A DNA stretch of 64,000 nt from Xenoacremonium recifei. Taxonomy: Eukaryota; Ascomycota; Sordariomycetes; Hypocreales; Nectriaceae. Location: assembly GCA_012184525.1 (NCBI GenBank), contig WOFQ01000042.1, positions 62,001 to 126,000 of the forward strand, read 5' to 3'. Made by a program: the position numbers and the translations under genes. The notes under the pieces were generated by a model. It saw only the letters and a list, made by a program, of their open reading frames with translations, searched no databases and had not been told where the DNA came from. Below, in pieces: positions 1 through 12,369 of the stretch. Numbering within the stretch: position 1 is the first letter of the stretch; each line of letters starts with the position of its first letter.

Positions 1-3000
1 GAAGTGGGATGTCGAACCACCGCACCTTGAAACATGTACTCCATACCTCGGAAAGCCAGTAAGTCTGCGGGACGATCAAGTTGCGGCTACCAGCGGGGCC
101 TCGAAGTATCGCAGTGGTATTGACGACTTGGCATTGAACGACCTGCAGCTTGATCTGGTGTGTGGTTGCCAGCCATCGTCGAGGGAGCATTCCCATTCGA
201 ACAGTAACTGCATGGCCCTGTAAGCTTGAACAGTAGTCTGCCACAACTGTTGATCAAGAGTTGTGGGGGGGAAACTCGGGAGTTTTTCACATCGTCTCCA
301 AAAAGCCGGAACTTGTGAAGATTGAATGAAGCTGAGTGAGGAAGACGATGAGCTGAGCAAGGACATGTATACGAGTTCAAGACCGTTGGAGGCGGCTGTT
401 CCACGCGAATAGTCGATCTACCAGCGACGGCAACAAAGCAAGCAAGTCCTCATGTCAAAGACCGGGGGACGGCCTCTCAGCGCGGGATGAAAGTGGCGTT
501 CGGCCACCCCATCCAGATGCCCCGCCCTCCAGCATGCAGCACCTTCAATCCTGGCAAAGAGCAGGGATGCCCCTGTTCATAGTAGGTGCATGGAGCCAGA
601 TGGTTCCCTCCTCCGTAGATGCATCGTCTTTCGTCCTCTCACATTGGACCGTGCCTTGTTTGTCTCCGGGAGCAAGAGAGCTTGTCGAGGTAAACTGTCA
701 CTTGCGCAGGGTAACGGACGTATGCCCGCGATGCCGGAGACATCTCGTCCACTAGCGAGCCGACCTCGCAGGAGGGGGGAGGACGGCGTCGGGGAGGGGC
801 TTTGGGTGCCGTGAGCCATCAAGCAGCCATGTGTCTGTGACGCGACAGCACCCGAGGGCGATCGACTTTTGGGTCTTCCGCCCCAGGCGGAGCGTCGATT
901 TCGGGACCTTGGGAGGGGAGGCGGAGGGGATGGATGACTCGAGTTCAAGGCCTGGCCCAGGCGAGCCATCGCCAACAAGCGGCGTCGAAAACGGTAGGGT
1001 GGCGGTACGTTTCGGGCTGCATTGCTCCGTCCCGAGCCCTCAGCAGTCCTCCGAAATTCAGGACAAAGCATCTCTCGAGGATCGTCGAGGGCCCTGGGGT
1101 CTAGTCTGACGTCTCCAGCATCGAGTCCGTGTGGCATCAAGACTCCAGATGGGACCCTCTAATAAGGCCGCGAGCACGCGTCTGAGGCGTCCATGGTGGC
1201 ATCGTCAATGGGCAGCGGCGAAATAGTCGCTGTGACCGTGGAACGGTAGACGGCTCGGCCTCGTGGTGACTGGTGCCGGAGGCCGGGGTCTAGCGTCTGG
1301 TCGACACGGGCAAGCGAACAGGCCAGACCCTTCCGCTGCTGAAGTTGAGCCTGTAGCTGACGCCCTCAAGGCCCAGCGTGGGGCTTGTCGACGCCTCTAT
1401 CGACGGTCTTTGCCCGAGGAGCCGGTTCTGGCGCGGACCAGTCATGTCATTGGCGTTCGTCAGCCCATGAAGGAATCTAGAGCCAGCGAGCACCTGCAGG
1501 AGGCCAAAATGAAGCCGAGAAACGGGGTTTCATAATGTGATGTGGTGAAGATGCCGTCGGAGGTCGTGGTTCTCGCTGAGATGATGATGATGATGGTGTC
1601 CTCCGTCCAGGAAGGAGGAATAGGGCGCCTTCTTGCCTGCAATGTCGAGTCCGCCCACCCTAACAAGATGGTGCCTGCCGCAACTGGACTTTGATGGACA
1701 TTTATTTTAAGCGAAGGTCCAACTGGAGCGGCGATGGCATGGCTCCTTCCAGTCATAACTTGGATCTGAAGTTCCCCGTGCGTCGGACCGTTAGGTCTGG
1801 CTGCCATGAGGCTTAACGGCCATCTAACTTTCTGTACATCGAGGCGTCCTCTGGAGTCCTCGCGCCGTCAGGTACCGCAAGGTACGGGCGAGATCCCGCC
1901 TGCCGCCCGCCCATCACCCTCCAGGATGCCCTGGAACCGACCCCCAACTTCACTGTCCGCTCAGGGACCCCAATGCAACAGACGCAGCTCATCGATGACC
2001 CCCCACTGTCTCTGATAACTCCCCTGCACTCGCCAGGGGGCTGGGGCTGGACGCAGACAGGCCTGCATTCTCCAGTGGCAGCCCAGGGTGTGGAGGTACG
2101 TACCGCGCATCCCTCCATCCCACCCGACCTCCAACAGAGGACGCTCCGTGCTCCGAACCGTATTCCGCCAGCTGCTGGGCGAATGGAGTCCGACCCAGTC
2201 CCAGCCTAGCAGCCAAAGCGGAATGGCCCAGGGTACTGCATCCAGCATCCTTGGCCCCAGTCGCGCAGGTGCTAGCGCGGCCGGGTGCAGGTAGCTGGAG
2301 CTGCTAGGAAGGGCCCTGGACCTCATCTCGGCGCAGATCTCCACTGGAACACCTGGAGCCTCGGGGGAACATGGCCCTCGGGCCCACACGCCGCCTCCAG
2401 AGCGGCCTCGGATTGGGGAATTGGGCGCGGTGGCACTGGGTTTCAGCGGACGTCAGTGGATGTTCAGTGGAGGAGCCAGTGGATGCTGAGCGCTGGAGGT
2501 GGTGTCGTGGGTGGACTGGCTCCCCCAAGCTCCTCACTCTCCCGGCCTCACCCATTCCAGCACCACCACCTCACCTGCACCATCCCAGGCAAAGGCCAGG
2601 CTTCCCCCTCCATCGCCCTCCTCTCCATCCATCTCCAGTTCCCTCCACGGTCCACCACGTTTTTCACTGGCGTGAGACCCGGGCCAGCCTATATTCAGAT
2701 CAGGGCCTCTCTCGATCCTCCCGAATAGCATCATTGAACTTCTCCTCTCCTCCCCTCCCCCCTCCCGCTCACCTGCCCTCCTGCCCTCTCCGTCTTATAC
2801 ATCGTCTCCTGCCGAGGCTGTCCCCGACTAACCTCACGCCTCCCATCCCGTCCTCTAAACTCTTAGGCCCTGACTCGCCGCCCGGGTCAGCGCAACCTTG
2901 TCTTGACTCTTGGTTTTCGTCTGCCGAACGGTACCTCCGTGGACTACGCTACGCTACTGCTAGAACGGTACTGCTGTCGGCGCTGTCGCTGTCTCTCATA

Positions 3001-3127
3001 GGCGTAGGCTCACCTCACACACCCTCTAACTTCACCCGACGTGGGGGGATCCTCTCTGTCTTCTTCGTCGTCATCCATCCTCTTCGGTTTCCTCTTCCCT
3101 CAACAAACACTCCTCCAGACAGCTGCC
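1..3127. other. Upstream intergenic region and leader of areA
   Basis: No convincing gene lies here. Open frames up to about 190 codons exist on both strands, but they overlap one another, have biased Ser/Arg/Pro composition and match no family I know. From about 2500 to the areA start the plus strand is strongly C/T-rich, as in many fungal promoters. A TATA-like stretch lies near 2689-2695. From 2485 to 3127 there is no ATG in any frame of the plus strand, which fits a long leader free of uORFs. A short ATG triplet repeat lies near 1581-1594. The first 400 bases hold nothing I can name. Confidence 0.6.
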
Positions 3128-6100
3128 ATGCCTGCCAGCACAACGACGCCTCTCGGCACCTCAAGTCCTGCATTCACCATGAACCCGACCATAACAGAGC
3201 ACGACTGGCGCTTCCCGCGCAGGCCCGACGAGTGGCCCAAATCCGCGCATCGGAAATCTACTGCCGCTGGGATTAACGGCCAGCATGAGCAGCAGCAGCA
3301 GCACGAGCCGGAGCAGCACAGCTTCATGAGCGAACTCCAGGCCGACCTCGACCTCTCCTACAACTTTACCGCCAAGGAGAACTACAACAACTTCCTCGGC
3401 GACGCCCTTTTCCCCTCTCTCCAGAATGATGCGGCCGACATGGACCAGACCTTTGAGCAGATGCAGGACGAGGACCCGTTGGCGACCAAGATCTGGAAGT
3501 TCTTTTCCCAGACCAAACAGCAGCTTCCCAACCAGAAGCGCATGGAGAACCTGACCTGGCGCATGATGGCACTCAGCATGCGCAAAAAGCAGCAAGAGGC
3601 TGAGGCCAGGTCCAACTTCAACAGGTATTTTTCTCCTCATCTTTTTTTTTGTTGCCCGTTTTTGTCAAAGGCCCGTCCTGTTATTCGCCTCTCAGCGCTG
3701 CCGGCCTTTGACTCGTCAATCCGGCTCCATGGAGTGCTGACATCGGCCTCTGTCACAGGCTCGCCAGACCCGCGATGCAGAACACCCCCAGCGGCATCGC
3801 CCAGCTGCGCAAGTCGTCGGAGAACGCCTTCCAGCCAGAGCCCATGAGTCTCGACGACTTCATCTTCGCCGACAATGCGGGCACGCCCGTCGACCTCGAG
3901 TCTCCCCAGGCCACCAATGACAAGTCAGGTCACTCGATGGCCTCAGCTATCCCCATCAAATCGCGCAAGGATCTGTCGCACCACTTCGCGCCGCAGTCGG
4001 TTCCTGTGCAGCCGCTTCACCAGAACACGCAGAACGAGTTCAACTATGTCAATCGCCATCTTCGCAAGACGAGCATTGACGATCGCCGTGTGAGTGCTTT
4101 TTTCCCGCCCCAACCCAGCCTCGTTCCGTTGTCGCTCGCTCGCTGCAGCTGCCCCCCCGTTCGCCCTAGACCGGCCTGTGTCTGGGCTGGACTGGACTCG
4201 GTGGGCGGACGGGATGGCTGGCTGAATCTGTTCTGTCTTATCCGTGCCTCGCAATCGCAATCTGGCTACCCAACGCTCTTTATCTTGCTCCCCTCCCCCT
4301 TTTCCTCTGCACAATTCCTGCCTCCACAAACTTCTGTTTGTCGTGAGAATCGAGGCTATCACCATCACCATCACCGACCCGCCAATACTGACCGACATAT
4401 CCCTCCAGACCCGAAAACGTCCTGCCGACTTTTCCCCCCAGGTTCCCGCTGTCAACAGCACCGGGGCCCACGACTTGGAACTGGACTCTGATATCCATGA
4501 CTACTCGCTCGACACCCCCCAGCAACAGCAGTCCAACATGCCTCAGCAGTCCAACAACATGGGCGTCCCCTTTGCGCTCGACACTTTTATGGAAAATGAC
4601 TCCATGATTAGCTCGGCTGGTCCTTTTAGCCAGAACTTCTCATTCTCCCCCTCCACTTCTCCAATGATACCCAACGGCCCTTTCTCCAACATGTACCACA
4701 GCTCCTCTGTCCCCTCCACATCCCTCAACAACGCCGACATCTACTCACCCACCGGATCGGCGTATCAGTCCACTGCCACCACCCCCCATCCCCTGCCCGA
4801 TCATGATGGCTACTACTTCGGTTCGCAAGATATGCGATCGCAGCGCGCTCAAGGCTTCCAGCAGCAGCAGGGCCCTTCGGGGATGAGTAACCTGATGGGG
4901 CAGCAGTTCATGTACAACGGCAACAACATTAACGGCAACGGTAACGCCATGTTTTCGGCTCCCGGCAGTGGCTCCGAAACCATTTCTGCTTACAGCACTG
5001 CACCCAGCTCATTTGGTCACATCGACCCTTCGCAGGTCTTCCAAGATCAACCTGTTACGTCTCCCGGCATGCAGATGCAGCAAGATAACATGTTCTCATT
5101 TGGGGGCGACTCTGATGAGGACGAAAGCAACGCCTTCTCTGACAGGAATATGAGCATGCATAAGGAGCTGTCCTCGTCGATTGATGAGAATGGCACTATG
5201 GGCTGGGACGCATCCCTCCCCGGACAGTTTAGCACGCAAGCCGCTCGCTTCCCCGGCGGCCCAACGCGCAAGCAGGTTATGATTGGAGGCACTACCACCG
5301 ACTACGTCGACGGGAACGGTGACTGGGAGGGCAACGGCCTCAACCGCTCTCAGTCGCAATCCTTCCGCCCCGGCAGCGCTCCCCGGAGACACCAGAAACT
5401 GCCCCGAAATGCCTCAACTCCATCGCATCTCGCTGGAAAGCCAAACGGGTTCGACCAGCTGGCTCAGTCCATGCCTATCTCCCCCTCTGCTGAAGGCAAC
5501 GGCACCATGTCTGGCTTCTCGTCGGTCGCCCCCAGCCGCCCCTCATCACCTCCCATGTCCAAGCAGGGATCCACGACCAATCTTCAGTCGGCTGGGAACA
5601 GTGGCGGCGACGGAAATACTCCGACCACGTGCACCAACTGTTTCACACAGACAACCCCGCTGTGGAGGAGAAATCCTGAGGGCCAGCCATTGTGCAACGC
5701 CTGTGGCCTGTTTCTGAAGTTGCACGGCGTCGTTCGGCCGCTGAGTCTGAAGACCGATGTGATCAAGAAGCGGAACCGTGGCTCGGGCACGAACCTCCCG
5801 GTTGGAGGCACAAGCACGCGCTCGAAGAAGAACGGGTCTGCTGCAGCCTCCCGCAAGAACTCGAGCCTGTCCATGTCCACGACAGCCAACACCACCAACA
5901 ACAATAATAACAACACCAACAGTCAGGCCAAGGTTACGACCCCGCCATCGTCCAACCGGCCACCGAGCAACAAGGACATGGAGAGCCCGGCTAGCGGCCC
6001 TGCGTCCGGTGCCAATACGGCGGGCAGCACACCGAATAGCCACTTTGGAAGCGCTGGTTCGACCACCGGTGCAGTGGGAGGAAAGGGCGTCGTGCCGATT

Positions 6101-6463
6101 GCTGCAGCGCCGCCCAAGACGAGTCCCGGTCCCGGAGCCTCTTCATTGCCGAGGACGGCCACTGTCTCATCCAAGAGACAGCGGCGTCACAGCAAGAGTG
6201 TCTCGGGTGACGCGCCGACTAGCATGGATATCGACAGTCCCAACTCCACGGGATCGAATGAAGCTGCGCGATCGCTGGGCTCCACCGGCGGTCTATCTAC
6301 TATGATGCCGGGCGGTATGTCTACTGCCAGTTTCACTATGGGTCAACGTCCTGCTATGGGTTCTGGACTCATCAGCATGGCTGGTGGCCAGCCCGGCTCG
6401 ATGATGAACGGTGTCGGTGGATCGGGCCCTCAAGAGTGGGAGTGGCTGACGATGAGTCTGTAA
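3128..6463 (+). CDS. areA: AreA/NIT2 GATA-type nitrogen regulatory transcription factor
   Basis: Global activator of genes for using secondary nitrogen sources when ammonium or glutamine is scarce; it acts in the nucleus on HGATAR sites. Three exons fit: 3128-3624, 3759-4089 and 4409-6463, giving 960 codons, the usual size for this family. Donors are GTATTT and GTGAGT. The second intron is long (319 bp). A single C-X2-C-X17-C-X2-C zinc finger starts at Cys684 (CTNC...CNAC) and is followed by a basic tail with KKRNR. The N-terminal half carries the AreA-type blocks around the two splice sites. The last residues (QEWEWLTMSL) match the conserved C-terminus known in AreA/NIT2 to be needed for repression by NmrA. 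The start is the first in-frame ATG after an ATG-free leader; a second ATG at 3178 also has a good context and could be used. The rest is low-complexity Ser/Asn/Gln sequence. Confidence 0.93.
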
Positions 6464-7783
6464 TCGCGACAAGGAGCCCACTGTGGCGTCCCGACTTGAC
6501 GAGACAGATTTGGGGATTTGTTTGATTTTGAAGTTGCTTTTACGAGCCTTGTTTTTCAATGCAGGTCGGATGGCTGGATAATGGGGGCGTGGTACTCCTT
6601 ACGCTCAACTACTGGAACCCAACATTCTGACGACCTGACGATGACAATCGGTCCTTTCCGAAAGGCGTTACGGAAGACACGGAGTTGGTTGATTTTTTAC
6701 CCGAACGGGAATGTGATACCTTGGGCGGATTTACATGGGCTTAACGGTCCCTATAACACGAATATTTGGAGCGGTTACTGTGCAATGCTTCGATCTCTTA
6801 GAACATGGGGAGGGGGATTTGCTGCGACGGGCTGGGATGTTAGACGAAGGAGTAGAGGGGATCTTGCTTGGCTTGATGAGACGACTACGAAGGCATGACA
6901 TTTGGAATTTGATGTTGCAAGGGGGACGAGGGAGGACGCTGGGAGAGGCACTTTTTGATTTTGCAGGCGATGGATGACGGGATACAAGACGTGGGAGGCA
7001 CGTGTGATTTTTGCTTTTCTTGGTTTGGAACGGGATATAGAACTGGGCATGGCGTCTCGATGACCAGAGCCTCGGGAGTCAGCACACCACTCCGGCGTTC
7101 TGTCGCTGTTGCGCAATCGTCCTCAGCTGGGCCAAGGACAGGATACCCTCGCTGCAACAGCGGCATCGACGCATGACAGGCCACCACGACGAAAGCGACT
7201 ACAACGACAATGTCTCTCCGATCTGTTGTTGCTGGAGGCCACGCGGGCGCGCCATGAACGAACGCCTTGGAGAAGACCTTTTTATCTCTATTGTTTATTT
7301 ACAGCGTCGGACCAGCGATACCAGGAGCGGCCTGCGGGAATGGGCGGGCGCTTCCATCAGACTAGATTGGAGGGATCGGCTTTTGTGCTTTTTTTTCTCT
7401 CTGCTTCTACGCTCCTGTTTGCGTCTCTTTTGGTCGCGCAAGTAAACGGCTTGATGCCAGCGAAGTAGCTGTACATATGCTACTTGTTTAATAGAAATCT
7501 TGGACTAAGACTTTTTACCATTGCTGTGATTTCATTCAATTCTCGTGAATGAACCGGTTCCGATAACAAACGCATCCTTTGTTCGTCGCATCGCCAACCC
7601 CGTATGAACGATATCGGAACATAGAATCACCAGCTTTCACATGCTCCCCCTCCCTTCCCTCCAGCCCACCCTCTCGCTCCTCCAACTCACGTCACACTTC
7701 CCGCTCGCATTATCAAACATGACGAGTGGCAGGCCGAGAGGGAGGGGCCAGCCGTTTCAAACGGTGGCTGCATCCCTCTCCAA

Positions 7784-7828
7784 AGATAAGAAATCCGCTC
7801 TCCCCTTATCAGGCGTCACGGCCTTATC
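7784..7828. promoter_or_regulatory. Cluster of three GATA-factor sites
   Basis: AGATAAG at 7784-7790 on the plus strand, and CTTATC (GATAAG on the minus strand) at 7805-7810 and 7823-7828. All three match the HGATAR consensus of AreA-type factors and fall within 45 bp. Functional AreA sites are often paired at short spacing. No promoter of a recognised gene is near, so the role is unknown. Confidence 0.4.
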
Positions 7829-7913
7829 AGCAGCATCATTCCACGCTGGCTTGAGGCCTCCCCGGTGAGGGCCTGGCCGAGGTTGCACGGCATGGGATGC
7901 GTGGTGGGATGGG

Positions 7914-7992
7914 CTGGATGGATGGATGGATGGGTGGGATATGTGTATGTATGCATGTATGGATGGATGGATGGATGGATGTATGTATGTGT
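7914..7992. repeat. GGAT/GTAT tetranucleotide microsatellite
   Basis: Two GGAT runs separated and followed by GTAT/GCAT variants, seen directly in the plus strand. It lies in convergent intergenic DNA. The open frame it creates (WMDGWM repeats) is an artefact of the tetranucleotide. Confidence 0.9.
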
Positions 7993-8881
7993 CGCAAGGC
8001 TACAGGAGGGCTGATGGTGGGTGAGATGGAGGTTGTAGTTGTTGGTAGCTCAAGGAGGAGATACCGGGGAGGGATTCTTTGTGCACGAGGCGTTGGTGTG
8101 CTAAGGGCCTGCTCTTTGATATTCAAATTTCAAGGGAGGTCGTTGCCGGTCTGGATCGCTCTATGTGGTTGTTGGGGGTCAAGGGAACCAACCACCCTGG
8201 TTTTTGCATCACAGCGTGTTCTAATGATTAGGCTAAGAAGAAAGTACTATGACTGAATTAGAAGAGGCGATTTGTGGCCAAGTCCCAGAAGCTGAAGGCT
8301 CCAAAGGCCTGTTTTACCTCCCCGTGCCCTGTTACTATCAGCCCGACCGGTGTCACGGAATCACAGGAACACCACGCAGTTTCATACAATACTAAGTCAT
8401 GTATAACAGCTCTCTACCTTAACTCCACGACAGGATACGGAATTGCCCCTTTCCTCCTCACTGCCATTATAACCGCGAAGCCTGACTGTGCCGCGTGAGC
8501 TCGCAGACCTCCCTCCCATTCGTATCCGTTACAATCCCTATTTAAACTCCAAAAGAAAAGGGTGGAAAAACAATGGCGATGATCGTGCTTGTGAGGACGT
8601 AAACTGCAAGGTGGAAAATGGTAATACACGAAAGAAAACCCGTCGTCGTCCAAGGTACTCATGGGGGGAAAGGTGTCCGAGGGAAAGGAAATGAAATCAA
8701 ACAGAGACATAGAAGAAAGCCCTGCATCGTTGTCATCGCATCTAGCCATTTTGCTTCAATAATCACATCACTATTTGCGTTAGAACAAGGCCCGGCGACT
8801 CAGACAAGCACGCCAGTCTCGTTGCTGACGCCACATCGTCGACGTCGTCTCCTTTGAAGGGCTCGGCGGCGACTGCTCGCT

Positions 8882-10973
8882 CTAGAGCATCGTGCCAAAT
8901 GTGTCGTCCATAGGAATACGCTTTCGGGGGCTACCAGCGCCCTCTTCAGCGGCGGACTTGCGGTGTCGGAACGTAAAGCCGACGAAGAGGCTCTTGCTCA
9001 TCTCTTCCTCACGTTCAGCCATGGTCTCGAGCGCTTGCTGCTTCTCGTGCACCTCCTTGTATTTGGCCATGTCGGCTTCGTTGCTGAAGTCGTCAAAGTA
9101 GCCAGCATCCGTCTCCGAGTCCAGCTCGGGGACGAAGGGGGCACGTGTCTGGCGAAGCGTCTCCCAGTCAACTTCCGCGAAGTATTGGTGAGCATAGATA
9201 TCCTTAATGTTGGAAAACCGTCTGCTCCGAGAGTTGATGCATCTGTATCCAGTTAGTATCGGCCCAAACCATCGGATGAGATCTAAACTCACGTGCAAAT
9301 GAAGTTCCAAGTTCGGTTGCTGAGGAAATAGTTGGGGTCTTCCCAGACAGGCCTCTTGAGGACTTCCTTCCAGTGCTTCAGGTTGCGCCATGTCTCTTCT
9401 GGGGTAGAACCGGCAAACGGGGGGAACCCAGTCAGAGCCTCAAAGAGCATGCAGCCCAAGCTCCAGTAGTCAACCGTAAAATCGTACTCCTCGCCCCTGA
9501 GAACCTCGGGAGCCATGTAGTCAGGGGACCCAACAATCGACTTGGCATAGTTGACATCCTTCTCACGCATGTTCCGGTAGCTCTCCCGACGTTCAGCCAC
9601 AGTTCGCTGGTCCATCGGCTTGCCAAAGGGCACCGATGTCTCCGAGGCCTTCTCCAATTTGATCCGCATGGACTCGATTCGCGAGGGAGCAAGGACACCG
9701 GCAGCGAGACCGAAGTCAGTCAGCTTCACGTGGCCGGTCGAGTCCACGAGGAAGTTCTCAGGCTTGAGATCTCGGTGAATGTACCCCAACTGATGTAGGG
9801 CGTCGACAGCACAAAACATCTCAGCGATGTAGAAGCGCGCGTGTCGGTTGGAGAGCACCCCTGTGTTGTTAAGTAGGGTTCGGAAATCACCGCCCGGCAC
9901 GTACTCCATGGCAAGGTAGATGCTCTTATCATCCTGGAATGAGTAGAGCAGCCTGACAAGCCACTCGCTCTGGGCCGTTGTGAGGATGTCTCGCTCCGTC
10001 AAGACGTGGCGGACCTCGTCAAGCTTGAAAAGCAGCTTCTTGCTCATGACCTTGAGAGCGCAGACCTCTCGAGTATCCTTCTTCTGCGCAAGGAACACTT
10101 GACCGTAGCCACCCTGTCCGACTTGTGTGAGGATCTGGAAATCGCCGTGTCGAAGTCGTACGCGTCGCTTTCGGAGGTTGGCACGCTCACGGCCCGCATA
10201 CTTGGACCACATCTGGTTGTGAGTCCGCTCATCGGTGTCAGGAGGATCAGGATATTCGGCCTTGAAGGCCGCCAGGCGGTTCTGTCGGGATCCCACGTAG
10301 GTGAGGAGGTCAAAGTAGTAGTCGAGGAAGTCTGTCAAGCGCTGGTTAGTGCTGTTGTAGAACTGGATGATTAGAGGCAAAGACACATACATAGCTGCGT
10401 GACATTGACCAGCCGCTTGACATTGGGCTTCTGAAGAATCTCGCGTTCCTCCGCCGTCAGGCCCCGCGAGGTGTTAAACTTCTTGTGAGGCGTAGTCGGG
10501 CGGTCTCGATGCTCGTAAAGTTGCTGGCGAGACAGCGCTGCATGGCTCTGCTGATAGGGCGAGTCGGTACCGCCGAGGCGCGGTGCTGGCGGCGTGTTTT
10601 CCTGGCCCTGCCTCTTGAGCGGGCTCCCCGAGGACTTGGACTTGTGGATGACACTATCGTCGACATTGTAGCTCGCCTCTTCGAGGGGTTGGGCATTGCT
10701 CTTGCCCGGGGACAGCGGGGTGACGACGCTCTGCGGCCGCGTCAGCTTCACAGGAGACTCAAGCCCTGCCGAGGAGAAGTTCATAGCACTCTCAAACGCG
10801 GCTGGCAGGTCGAAAGCTCCCGGAGGCTGCGTCTTCTTGCTGGGGCTGCCCTGGGGCGTGCTGGAAGGGTTGATGAAGCTGTTGGTCTTGGTGGGCGTGC
10901 CAGGCCGCTGCGGGATGTCGACAGCAGCCTTGTCCTTCCCACCGGGGAAGAAGTTGGACATGAAGCTCGCCAT
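8882..10973 (-). CDS. dbf2: Dbf2/SidB-type NDR family serine/threonine kinase
   Basis: AGC-group NDR kinase of the mitotic exit/septation initiation network, which acts with a Mob1 co-activator. Exons on the minus strand are 10973-10391, 10331-9293 and 9242-8882 (introns 59 and 50 bp), giving 660 residues. Residues 1-190 are a Pro/Ser-rich tail with several SP/TP sites, then an N-terminal helical Mob-binding region (about 185-255). The kinase domain starts near 259 with GQGGYG. Catalytic residues are Lys288, Asp382 (HRDLKPEN) and Asp400 (DFG). The activation segment carries an NDR-type insert and the AKSIVGSPDYMAPE signature with Ser459. The C-terminal extension has the hydrophobic motif FTF at Thr631. 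These features, and the YFLDYYFDLLTYV stretch at the first splice junction, fit Dbf2/SidB/Sid2 better than Cbk1/COT-1. Confidence 0.92.
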
Positions 10974-12369
10974 TGTTTACTGGCCGGTTCGCCGGTCGAG
11001 CGGGAGAAATATATCGAGGGCAGGCGGTGGAGGCTTCGAGACTCGTTCGCCCTGACGAGGGGTAAAGGACGTGATGGCTTTCTTCGCTCACGATGTTGGG
11101 CACCGACACGGGCACAGTTTGGAGGTGGGAGAGAGAAGAAGAAGAAGAAGGAGAATACGAAGCCGTCAGCTGAATTGGATCAAGAACACAACCGGGACTG
11201 GCTCCTTCTTCCACTTGCAGTGCAGGACTGGCGGGGCGAGGGGAAGGTGAATCAATCAACAGGGGGAAAGACGGAACTGGTGCGGGCTTGATGCTGCGGG
11301 AAGTCGAGCCTGGCGAATTGCAAGGGGGCATTTGGCAGATGTGGAATGTGCTATGTTATGTCATTGGGCAGGGCGGGGTGCAAAATCAACACCGTTGCAG
11401 CAGCAACAATCGGAACTCAATCGGGGTGCTCGGTGAGGTGTTTAGCCGTGAATCAGCCGACCGTTTGCTGTCGGACCGTCACCTCTTCACCTTGGCCGAG
11501 CCGACGGAGGTTCAGTTCCGGGACTCAAGCTGGATGAAAGCCCGTGCTGAGGGTTTTCATCTGGCTTGAAAAGGTTGAAAGGGTATGTATTCAGGCTCAG
11601 TCAGAAACGGCGATCCAATTCTCACCACAATCACAACAAAGACAGCCGCAAAACTTGCACATCCCCTTGTCTCTTCGTGCTCTCCCCCTTTGGTATGTGA
11701 TGCTCGGGCCCTCCTCGAGCTGGCGGCACGCAACACACATTCCTCAATAGCCTACCGCAGCAACAAGACAATTCAGCTTCACCACATTCAAACTTTTCAC
11801 GTGCCCATTCTTCTGGCTCTGTCCTGCTGCAACATCTGCCTCAAAACCAGGGTCTCTTCAACGGACTAACGGCTTTCAGACATCACCCCGGCCTGTCATG
11901 TGGCAACGGCCTCCGCTCTGCCGTTCTCCTCACTGAGGTCAGGGCATGCCCAGACACAGCCCAGTCCTCGTGGTGTGACCCTTGCAGAGCTTCCGAATCC
12001 TCTCGGATATACAGACTATTGAAAGCCAAGTCTACACTTACAAAAGGGCTTCGAATACCGGGTTATCGTATGATTGCTGCGGCATTCTAGCACTCCGACC
12101 GGTTTCGGCCGGTGGGACGAGGATCTAATCTTATCAATCAGTCCCCGCGGGATAACATCATCAGGAAATCAGAGGCGCTAGCGGACGCGGTCCCCTCCGT
12201 TCGGGTCTTGAGAAGGTCACTTGAGCCCAGTCCAATCCATCGGATCCGGCCTCGCTAGCTAGTACTTGAAGCAACCCTCCCCGCTGGACGGACGACGCAC
12301 TTTTTCGCTCATGCTTCTGCTTCTGCTTCTCCCGCCAACACCAGAGCTGTCAAGTGTCCCGATAGCATC
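10974..12369. promoter_or_regulatory. Divergent promoter region of the kinase and CREG-like genes
   Basis: The kinase gene (minus) and the CREG-like gene (plus) diverge from here. A GAA triplet run at about 11135-11152 lies in the kinase leader and reads as pyrimidine-rich on its coding strand. A CACGTG E-box occurs at 11798-11803. No supported gene is present. Confidence 0.5.

Larger units (their letters stand above)
6464..8881. other. Convergent intergenic region between areA and the Dbf2 kinase gene
   Basis: The areA and kinase genes converge here, so it should hold two 3' UTRs and no promoter for either. I see no supported gene. Open frames at 6518-7468 and 7641-8256 lack family features. 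The region contains a GGAT/GTAT microsatellite (7914-7992) and a compact trio of GATA sites (7784-7828), both listed separately. The GATA cluster raises the possibility of an unannotated transcript or an enhancer. Confidence 0.5.

Noticed and set aside
577..1140. 187-codon minus-strand frame in the first kilobase
   Set aside because: Pro/Ser/Arg-rich without domain, signal peptide or splice context; overlapping frames on the other strand are equally open.
7897..8256. 119-codon frame starting with Trp-Met-Asp-Gly repeats
   Set aside because: Created by the GGAT microsatellite.
10485..11291. 268-codon plus-strand frame opposite the Dbf2 kinase N-terminus
   Set aside because: Shadow of the kinase coding strand that runs into the leader repeat; no recognisable content.
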